29,660 nt of DNA from Ruminococcus sp. AF41-9 (GTDB lineage Bacteria; Bacillota; Clostridia; Lachnospirales; Lachnospiraceae), in the NCBI RefSeq assembly GCF_003477525.1, contig NZ_QUDO01000052.1:1-29660 (forward strand), written 5' to 3'. Shown piece after piece: positions 22,995 through 29,660 of this stretch. The position numbers and the translations under genes were made by a program. The notes beneath the pieces are model-generated. The model did not search any database. It was not told the origin of the DNA and saw only the letters and a program-made list of their open reading frames with translations. Positions within the stretch are counted from its first letter, which is position 1, and every line of letters begins with the position of its first letter.

Positions 22995-25151
22995 TTACAC
23001 AATACGTTTAAATTTTTTCTCCAGTTCTGTCTTCGTCATGGAAATAATCGTGGGTCTTCCATGAGGACAGTGATAGGGATTCTCCAGCGTCAGAAGCTCA
23101 TCGATCAGTTTGTCTGCCTCCTGCGGCGACATCTGATGATTTCCCTTTACTGCTGCCTTACATGCCATAGTTGCAAGTCTGGATGCAAAAATCCCCAGCG
23201 GATCCTTGTCTTTATCCGTTGTCAGATGATCCAGCATTTCCAGAAACAGCTCCTCTTCTTCCAGACCGTAAAGATTGGTCGGAACCGCATTAATACAATA
23301 TTCCTTTCCGCCAAATGGTTCAATGGAAAAACCAAAATCTTCAAAATATTTCCGGTTTGCCTCCAGAGCCGCCTCTTCCTGAAGATTCAGTGAAACGATC
23401 AGCGGCGGACTCAGATACTGAGATTCGATCGTCTGTTCACGGAAGCGCTTTACGAAACGTTCATAGTAGACTTTCTCGTGAGCTGCATGCTGATCAATGA
23501 TAAAGAAACGATCCTCAAACTGTACCAGCCAGTAGGTATCAAAAATCTGCCCAATCAGCTGATGCCTGCTTCTGGATTCCGGTGCCAGTAGCTTTTCCTC
23601 AAATAATTCAAGCTGCTTTGGCTTCTCTTCCTGCCGCAAAGACTCCGGAGCTTTTTCTTCTGTATTTACATTCACAGAAGTCTGTTCTTTCTCGTTTAAC
23701 TTTTCCTTAAACTCCTGTTTCGTGTCCGCATCTGCGTTGAAAGCCTGATTGTCATTTTTCTCCTGAAGTCTGTTTGATATGAGTTCTTCACTCTGACTGC
23801 TCTCATTTTTTTCTTTCAAAGTTCCCTCAAAAAGCTGTTCTTCTGCTTTTGTAAAAGGAGCTTTTGTCTCATAAATCCTCTGTTCCCGGACTGCCTGCTC
23901 TGCCATTGTGATTGTTCCGCGCGGAAGTCCTGTATAGGAAGATATTTTTCTTTCTTCATTTACTGTCTGCGTCGACTGACTGTTGACCGTGCGATTATTT
24001 ATAAATGGCATCTCTTTTTTTGTCTGCGGCTGATACTCCGGCATTTCCGCACGTCGCCTTGTCTCAAAAGGTTCCGGCACATCTCCGGGTCTTACAGCAG
24101 AAGATGCCGCAGAGGTTGTTCCGGATGTTTCTTCTTTTCCAAACGGAACCGTCTGGATCATCTCACGGGTTGTCAGTGCTTTGCGCACGGTCTCATACAC
24201 CGCATCATAAACTTCTGTACCTCTGGCAAAACGCACCTCCATCTTTCGGGGATGTACATTGACATCCAGATCATTTCCTTCCATTTGAATGTGCAGAGAA
24301 ACGAACGGAAATTTATGCTGCATCATAAAACCTTTATAGGCATCTTCGATTCCTTTGGAAATGATCCGGTTTCTGATAAAGCGGCCATTAATATAATAAT
24401 TTTCAAAATTGCGGTTTCCTCTGGAGATTTCCGGTTTTCCCACAAATCCTTCGATTTTCATAAAATCATTTTCATAGGAAACCTGCAGAAGTGCTTTCGC
24501 AATGTCCCTTCCATAGATATTATAGATGACATCCTTCACATTATAGTTACCTGATGTGTGAAGTTTCACCTGTTTATTCTGGATATATTTAAACGAAATC
24601 TCCGGATGGGAAAGAGCAAGCTGCTCCATCAACGTTGCCACATAGCCGGCTTCCGTAGCGTCTGCTTTCAGGAACTTACTTCTTGCGGGTGTATTATAAA
24701 ACAGATTCCGGACAAGAAATGTCGTTCCTTCCGGTGCGCCCATATCCTCCAGGGATTCTTCCACACCGCCATTGATCACATAACGTACCCCGCTGAGTGC
24801 AGAAGGTGTCTTCGTGATCAGCTCCACCTGTGCAACTGCTGCAATACTGGAAAGTGCCTCCCCTCGAAATCCCAGAGACGCAATGGTTTCCAGATCCTCT
24901 ACCTTTTCAATTTTACTGGTGGCATGACGCAAAAATGCCAGGGGTACCTGATCTTTCTCCATACCCCCGCCATTATCTGTAATTCGTATCATCTTTTTAC
25001 CGCCGTCTGTGATCTCCACAGTCACGGCAGTCGCACCTGCGTCAATAGCATTTTCCACGAGCTCCTTCACAATAGAAGAAGGACGCTCAACCACCTCACC
25101 GGCAGCGATCTTATCGATCGTCTGCTGGTCTAATACTGCAATCTTTCTCAA
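22995..25151 (-). CDS. mutL: DNA mismatch repair protein MutL (endonuclease type)
   Basis: The N-terminal GHKL ATPase has ELVENAIDAGAT, DNGGGM and SLGFRGEALSSIA; the transducer domain follows to about residue 330. Residues 335-530 are a long polar linker rich in Glu, Gln and Lys. The C-terminal domain carries DQHAAHEKVYYE (about 549-560), the metal-binding endonuclease motif, and NPYHCPHGRPT near the end, so this MutL should nick the new strand itself, as in Bacillus. The start is TTG at 25151 with a GGTGA site overlapping the mutS stop; the gap is 6 nt, so the two are coupled. Length 718 is normal with this linker. Confidence 0.95.
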   Translation of the reverse strand: MRKIAVLDQQTIDKIAAGEVVERPSSIVKELVENAIDAGATAVTVEITDGGKKMIRITDNGGGMEKDQVPLAFLRHATSKIEKVEDLETIASLGFRGEALSSIAAVAQVELITKTPSALSGVRYVINGGVEESLEDMGAPEGTTFLVRNLFYNTPARSKFLKADATEAGYVATLMEQLALSHPEISFKYIQNKQVKLHTSGNYNVKDVIYNIYGRDIAKALLQVSYENDFMKIEGFVGKPEISRGNRNFENYYINGRFIRNRIISKGIEDAYKGFMMQHKFPFVSLHIQMEGNDLDVNVHPRKMEVRFARGTEVYDAVYETVRKALTTREMIQTVPFGKEETSGTTSAASSAVRPGDVPEPFETRRRAEMPEYQPQTKKEMPFINNRTVNSQSTQTVNEERKISSYTGLPRGTITMAEQAVREQRIYETKAPFTKAEEQLFEGTLKEKNESSQSEELISNRLQEKNDNQAFNADADTKQEFKEKLNEKEQTSVNVNTEEKAPESLRQEEKPKQLELFEEKLLAPESRSRHQLIGQIFDTYWLVQFEDRFFIIDQHAAHEKVYYERFVKRFREQTIESQYLSPPLIVSLNLQEEAALEANRKYFEDFGFSIEPFGGKEYCINAVPTNLYGLEEEELFLEMLDHLTTDKDKDPLGIFASRLATMACKAAVKGNHQMSPQEADKLIDELLTLENPYHCPHGRPTIISMTKTELEKKFKRIV

Positions 25152-25157
25152 ATTATA

Positions 25158-27898
25158 TCACCATCTGTTCTTAATCTTGTTCTGCAGGTTATAAAGTGTA
25201 TTCATTGCTTCCATAGGAGTCATATTTCCCATGTCCAGACCTTTGATCTCCTCTATGATATCATCATCTTTCACAGTGTCAAACAGAGACATCTGCGCCA
25301 TATCCATCTGATCATAGACTTTCTTTTTCTTCTTCGGTGCTGTCAGGTCTTTTACTGCTGCCGTGATATCCGCATCACTTAATTCCTCCACCAGCTCTTT
25401 GGCCCGCTGGATCACAGAATCCGCACTCCGGCAAGTTTCGCAACCTGGATACCATAGCTCTTATCTGCTCCACCCTGGACGATCTTACGCAGGAAAACAA
25501 TATCGTCTCCTTTTTCCTTTACAGCAATACAGTAGTTATTGACCCCCGGAATCTTTCCTTCCAGTTCTGTCAGCTCATGATAATGAGTTGCAAATAATGT
25601 CTTTGCACCGCAGAGTTTCGTATTGCTGATATGCTCGATCACCGCCCAGGCGATGGCAAGGCCATCAAAGGTACTGGTGCCGCGGCCAATCTCATCCAAG
25701 ATCAGAAGGCTTCTGGCAGTCGCATTTCTTAAAATATTGGCAACCTCTGTCATCTCCACCATAAAAGTACTCTGTCCGCTTGCCAGGTCATCGGATGCAC
25801 CTACACGGGTAAAAATACGGTCCACAATACCGATGTTTGCTTTCTCTGCCGGAACGAAACTTCCGATCTGTGCCATCAGAACAATCAGTGCCGTCTGTCT
25901 CATGTATGTGGATTTACCTGCCATGTTCGGACCTGTGATGATGGAAACACGTTTCTTGTGATTATCCAGATAGGTATCATTTGCGATAAACATATCGTTC
26001 TCGATCATCTGCTCTACTACCGGATGGCGGCCGTTCTTAATGTCGATCACTCCGGTTTCATTGGTTTTCGGGCGGACAAAATGATTTCTCTCTGCAACCA
26101 GGGCAAGGGAGGCAAAAACATCCAGTGCTGCCACTGCTTTGGCAGTTTTCTGGATTCGTACGACTTCTTTTCCAACAGTATCTCTCACATTGCAGAATAA
26201 TTCGTATTCCAGGGCATACAGTTTATCCTCTGCACCAAGGATCAGATCTTCCAGTTCTTTTAATTCCTGTGTAATATATCGTTCTGCATTGGTCAGTGTC
26301 TGCTTGCGGATATAGTCTTCCGGAACCTGATCCTTAAAGGTATTGGTAACCTCCAGAGAATAGCCAAACACGCGGTTGTATTTGATCTTCATGGTTTTGA
26401 TCCCGGTACGTTCCCGTTCCTTCGCTTCCAGTTCAGACAGCCATTTCTTACCATCTGTCCGGGAACGGCGGAATTTATCCACATCTTCATTATATCCTTC
26501 TTTGATGATACCTCCGTCTTTCTGTGCAATCGGAGGTTCCTCCACAATCGCACGTTTAATCAGGTCTGTCACATCTTTCAGGGAATCCATATCCTCATAA
26601 ATCTTCTGAAGCAGAGGAGACTGAAATTCCTTTAATACCTGTTTGATATATGGAAGCATTTCCAGAGAAGATGCAAATGCGATCAGGTCACGCGGATTCG
26701 CTGATTTATAGCTGATACGGCTGATCAGACGTTCCAGATCATAGACCGGTCCCAGATATTCTCTGATCTCGTCACGGAGCATTCCGTTTTTATTTAATTC
26801 TTCCAGTGCTTCCAGACGTTCTTCAATTTCTTCTCTGTCGATCAGTGGCTGTTCCACATAAGCACGAAGGGTACGGGCACCCATCGCTGTTTTTGTTTTG
26901 TCAAGTACCCAGAGAAGGGAACCTCTTTTCTGTTTTTCGCGTAACGTTTCCACCAGTTCCAGGTTTCTGCGGCTGGAGCTGTCAATGAGCATATATTTCT
27001 CTGCTGCATAGGGACGGATCGTCGCCATATGGGACAGGGCCGTTTTCTGCGTTTCCTTCAGATAAAGGAAAAGTGCTCCTGCTGCAATGATCCCGCAGTC
27101 ATAGTCTCCGATTCCCAGTCCCTCCAGAGATCCTACATGAAAATGTTCTTTCAGGGTACGCCTGCAAAGCTCATCATCAAAATACCAGGAATCCAGTGAG
27201 AACACACAGATACCCAGACGATTCTTCAGATCATCCGTATCCACGTTTGACATGTAAAAAGAATCATTGCAGATAATCTCCGCAGGAACAAATTTATTGA
27301 TCTCGTCCATAAGCTTCTGCGGCTTGTCCACTTCTGTAAGGAAACAGTCACCTGTGGTAATATCCGCGATCGCACACCCGAAATGTTCCTCAATCGACAC
27401 GATGGACATCAGGTAATTGTTCTTTGACTCATCAAGGGAAGCTGCATCCAGAGTCGTTCCCGGTGTTACAATCCTTACAACTTCACGCTTCACCAGACCT
27501 TTTGCTTTCTTCGGATCTTCCACCTGCTCGCAGATTGCTACTTTATGTCCCCTCTCGATCAGGCGGTTGATATAAGTTTCCGCAGCATGATAAGGGACAC
27601 CACACATGGGCGCCCTCTCCTCTAAGCCGCAGTCTTTTCCTGTAAGGGTAATCTCCAGTTCCTTAGTGACAAGCAATGCATCATCAAAAAACATCTCATA
27701 AAAGTCCCCAAGGCGGTAGAATAAAATGCAGTCTTTATATTGTTCCTTTGTCTTGCAGTATTCCTGCATCATCGGTGATAATACACTAATATCCTCCGGA
27801 AACCCAGTGTTTATGCGGCTTTTAGAAGTCCCAAATGTTGATTTGACCACATTATTACGATAGTTTTTTCCCTCGTTAGTGTTTTTGTCTATACTCAA
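25158..27898 (-). pseudogene. mutS: mutS, mismatch recognition ATPase, frameshifted near the C-terminus
   Basis: Residues 1-825 hold the mismatch-binding motif FYE (66-68), Walker A GPNMAGKST (about 655-663) and LLILDEIGRGTSTFDGLA. The frame then ends at TGA 25412 (KLAGVRIL*). The expected continuation VIQRAKELVEELSD... is in the next frame to 25158 and includes QMSLF, a likely beta-clamp binding motif. One C missing in GTGC(C)GGAT near 25423 accounts for this; restored, the protein has 913 residues. A GTGA overlap could let the 85-residue tail be translated separately. The start is TTG at 27898 with AGAGG; about 43 residues precede the usual start region LSPMMQEY. An integrase gene lies immediately upstream. 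Confidence 0.88.
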
Positions 27899-27940
27899 GT
27901 ATTTAAACCTCTCTTTAAAATTTTATCTCCATTTGCAAAA

Positions 27941-29218
27941 TCAGGTTTCTGTTCCGTATTTTTGAATATACAGTTCGTATTCGTCATCTATATGTTCTTC
28001 TTCAATGTGTGTATAATAATTAGTCATTTTTTCATCAGAGTGTCCAGCTATTTTCTTTACTGTAGCGGCATCCATTCCCGATTGAATGCATCTTGTTACA
28101 AAAGTATGACGGAAAATATGAGGATGAACATCCATTAAATTCGGATCTCTGTTCTCTTTTTCTGCCAGAGCAATTTCATGTTTATTAACAATCCCAACAA
28201 TCCGCCTGCATTCTGTTTGAGCTGATGATGGAAGATAACTTCTTCCTGAAGATGTTGTAAAAATCAGACCGGGATATTTTTTTAAAAGTATATTTGGTTT
28301 TCCCCAGTTTTTCCCCAGTTTTTCTTTATCACGATCCTGTTTTTCCTTCCAGCTCATAAAAGCAGCAATCACTGCATCCGTTAATGGAACCTTTCTATTG
28401 CTGGCACTTTTCTTTGGTGTTGTAATCTGAATAGTAGAATACCTTTCAGGAAGTTCATTTCCTTTCGAATCATAATATTTTGTAACTCTGTTTAAGGTTT
28501 TATATACACGAAGCTTTTCATGCTTAAAGTCAAGATCACACCATTCTAGGGCAAGTGCTTCCCCTATACGTAATCCTGTATGAAGAAGAATAAAAAAGAG
28601 TTCATAATACCGGGTATTCTTGCAGCTCTCAAGGAAACGATGAGTGTCATATATACTAAGACATTTTTCATCTTCTTGTTCCTGCATTATCTTCTCATCA
28701 GGTATTTCACCCGGTTCTTCTTTAGGCAGTTTAATATCGGCTACGGGATCTATGGGTATCATTTTTCCACTATATGCCTTTTTGAAAAGCTGACGGACTA
28801 CACTTAATGATTGTATTACCGTTGTACGTGCATATCCTTCTTCTTCGAGTCCCTTTATCATGTCAAGAATATGTGTTGGACGGACCTCTATTAACCTCAT
28901 GTAACCAATATATTCTCTTACTCGCTCAAAACCATTTACATAGTTACTTAAAGTGGTTGCTTTAACAGAATGCACCACATAAATAAGCATCCATTTTTCA
29001 TACCACTTTGAAACAGAAATTCTAGGATCATATCCTGCAATTCCGGGGGAAACATTAGCAAGGTAGGCATTTCTTTCTTTTTTTAGATGTTGTAAATTTG
29101 TACCATAAATTGAAAACGTTTTTCCTGTACCGCGAACGAAAATTCTGGCCTCATATCGTCCATCTTTTCTTTGATATAATCCTTTTCCTAATTCTTTACC
29201 CTTTAAGTTTTTGCCCAT
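27941..29218 (-). CDS. Tyrosine recombinase/integrase (Tn916-type)
   Basis: A 425-residue site-specific recombinase. The N-terminal arm-binding region (KGLYQRKDGRYEARIFVRG) is the AP2-like DNA-binding domain of Tn916 integrases; a SAM-like core-binding domain follows. The catalytic domain has LLHTGLRIGEALALEW (first Arg), a beta-hairpin Lys region, HIFRHTFVTRC (HxxR), AGHSDEKMTNYYTH (His and the nucleophilic Tyr). The ATG at 29218 is favoured over a GTG at 29254 because AAAGGATGGTGG precedes it. It ends 42 bp before the mutS start and lies 70 bp downstream of the excisionase. This marks an end of an integrative and conjugative or mobilizable element that continues past the window. Its codon use is more AT-rich than the repair genes. 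Confidence 0.92.
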   Translation of the reverse strand: MGKNLKGKELGKGLYQRKDGRYEARIFVRGTGKTFSIYGTNLQHLKKERNAYLANVSPGIAGYDPRISVSKWYEKWMLIYVVHSVKATTLSNYVNGFERVREYIGYMRLIEVRPTHILDMIKGLEEEGYARTTVIQSLSVVRQLFKKAYSGKMIPIDPVADIKLPKEEPGEIPDEKIMQEQEDEKCLSIYDTHRFLESCKNTRYYELFFILLHTGLRIGEALALEWCDLDFKHEKLRVYKTLNRVTKYYDSKGNELPERYSTIQITTPKKSASNRKVPLTDAVIAAFMSWKEKQDRDKEKLGKNWGKPNILLKKYPGLIFTTSSGRSYLPSSAQTECRRIVGIVNKHEIALAEKENRDPNLMDVHPHIFRHTFVTRCIQSGMDAATVKKIAGHSDEKMTNYYTHIEEEHIDDEYELYIQKYGTET

Positions 29219-29288
29219 AACACCACCATCCTTTCTGATGATAATGCATGGCACTGGATATATATTTTAGCACAACAAAAAAAAGCTT

Positions 29289-29486
29289 TCAAGACTGCCG
29301 ATCTATCCATTTTTGAAATTTTTTCTTATCAATCAGTGTTCTGCGCCCAATCCGTACCATGAAACAGTTTTCATTCATCAATGATCTCATTGTTTTCTCA
29401 GAAAGTCCTGTAAGCTCACAGGCTTCTTTAACGGATATAAGAATTTTATCGTTGTTTGCTTCCGGCTGTGTTTTTTTTCGCAACAT
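29289..29486 (-). CDS. xis: Excisionase (Tn916 Xis-like), 65 aa
   Basis: A small winged-helix protein: ISVKEACELTGLSEKTMRSL is the DNA-recognition helix-turn-helix, followed by MVRIGRRTLIDKKKFQKWID, the wing and last helix of the MerR/Xis type. It would bind element ends and steer the integrase to excision. The frame is open to 29624, but the ATG at 29486 gives 65 residues, close to the size of Tn916 Xis. Its AGGAGG (about 29529-29535) is some 42 nt upstream, separated by a hairpin; when folded, the effective spacing is about 9 nt. Starting upstream (GTG 29624 or TTG 29612) is an alternative. Confidence 0.75.
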   Translation of the reverse strand: MLRKKTQPEANNDKILISVKEACELTGLSEKTMRSLMNENCFMVRIGRRTLIDKKKFQKWIDRQS

Positions 29487-29493
29487 ATATAAC

Positions 29494-29526
29494 CGGTCAA
29501 TATCTGCAGGCAGATGATATTGACCG
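29494..29526 (-). promoter_or_regulatory. Hairpin between Shine-Dalgarno and start codon of xis
   Basis: The 11-nt arms CGGTCAATATC and GATATTGACCG are exact complements, and TGC/GCA adds three more pairs after a 3-nt bulge, leaving a 2-nt loop. On the minus-strand mRNA the order is AGGAGGAA, hairpin, GTTATAT, ATG. Folding removes 33 nt and brings the Shine-Dalgarno to 9 nt from the start codon. Confidence 0.6.
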
Positions 29527-29550
29527 TTCCTCCTCTCTATTATATAAATT

Positions 29551-29592
29551 CTAGGCGTTTGCGAAACGCCACAAGCCGCATAAATACGGCAT
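29551..29592 (-). CDS. Candidate 13-residue leader peptide upstream of xis
   Basis: ATG at 29592 opens MPYLCGLWRFANA, then TAG at 29551; an AGG lies about 9 nt before it. A perfect 7-bp hairpin (GGCGTTT/AAACGCC, 29554-29570) covers its last codons. Ribosome stalling or passage here could control folding of the leader and thus xis expression. Its coding status is unproven. Confidence 0.35.
   Translation of the reverse strand: MPYLCGLWRFANA
29554..29570 (-). promoter_or_regulatory. Hairpin inside the xis leader
   Basis: GGCGTTT and AAACGCC are perfect complements across a 3-nt loop. It overlaps the end of the 13-codon leader ORF and lies upstream of the Shine-Dalgarno-flanking hairpin, an arrangement resembling attenuators. 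There is no U-run directly after it, so it is not an intrinsic terminator by itself. Confidence 0.45.
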
Positions 29593-29630
29593 TTTTTGTT
29601 ACCTATAAACAAATAACTCCTCACCGGATA

Positions 29631-29639
29631 TGGTATAAT
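29631..29639 (+). promoter_or_regulatory. Extended -10 element on the plus strand
   Basis: TGGTATAAT matches TGnTATAAT. There is no good -35, and the start point would fall near 29646, so any gene it serves lies outside the window. A TTGACT at 29644 may be the -35 of another promoter. Confidence 0.3.
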
Positions 29640-29660
29640 AGAGTTGACTAAAAACTATAA

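Noticed and set aside
22743..23393. 216-codon plus-strand frame opposite miaA and mutL
   Set aside because: It crosses two well-conserved genes antisense, and its product is Phe/His/Cys-rich without recognisable pattern.
25158..25415. Separate 85-codon hypothetical gene between mutL and mutS
   Set aside because: It encodes the conserved MutS C-terminus (VIQRAKELVEEL...QMSLF) in the next frame, so it is annotated as part of mutS. Separate translation from the GTGA overlap remains possible but is not the simpler reading.

Overview
The window reads as a chromosomal segment of a low-to-moderate GC anaerobic Firmicute, most probably a gut Lachnospiraceae (Blautia/Dorea/Mediterraneibacter-like). 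The grounds are the gene order mutS-mutL-miaA-COG4100 and radC-mreBCD-PBP2-minDE-rodA, strong AGGAGG-type ribosome binding sites, and protein similarity by eye. Almost every gene is on the minus strand, so transcription runs from high to low coordinates. No rRNA, tRNA or CRISPR array was seen.

Right edge (27.9-29.66 kb): one end of an integrative element. It carries a Tn916-type tyrosine recombinase and a small excisionase with an elaborate mRNA leader (a 13-codon leader ORF, a hairpin inside it, and a second hairpin between Shine-Dalgarno and start codon). The integrase ends 42 bp before the TTG start of mutS, so the element appears to sit at the 5' end of the mismatch-repair cluster.

DNA repair and metabolism (17.7-27.9 kb): mutS (frameshifted near its C-terminus), mutL, miaA, a PLP-dependent COG4100 protein, an HI0933-type flavoprotein and a COG2509 FAD dehydrogenase. 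A terminator then separates these from the next block.

Cell shape and division (7.9-17.6 kb): radC, mreB, mreC, mreD, a 964-residue class B PBP2, minD (frameshifted), minE, rodA and a D,D-carboxypeptidase. The genes are overlapping or closely spaced and probably form one operon for cylindrical wall growth and septum placement, ending at a hairpin near 7.77 kb.

Stress and recombination (3.5-7.6 kb): a synthetase-only alarmone enzyme behind a clear promoter flanked by phased repeats, an HD phosphohydrolase, and a RecD2 helicase that carries a complete C-terminal DUF4186 domain.

Left edge (0-3.4 kb): an accessory region of small genes. It has an Sm-like small protein, remnants of a DUF4160/DUF2442 pair, two tandem Uma2 nucleases, an unrecognised plus-strand ORF, a small P-loop protein with two good promoters, and a hypothetical protein ending in a very long hairpin.

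The most notable points are the mobile element abutting mutS, the two one-base frameshifts (mutS and minD), the RecD2-DUF4186 fusion, and the structured spacer in the excisionase leader.
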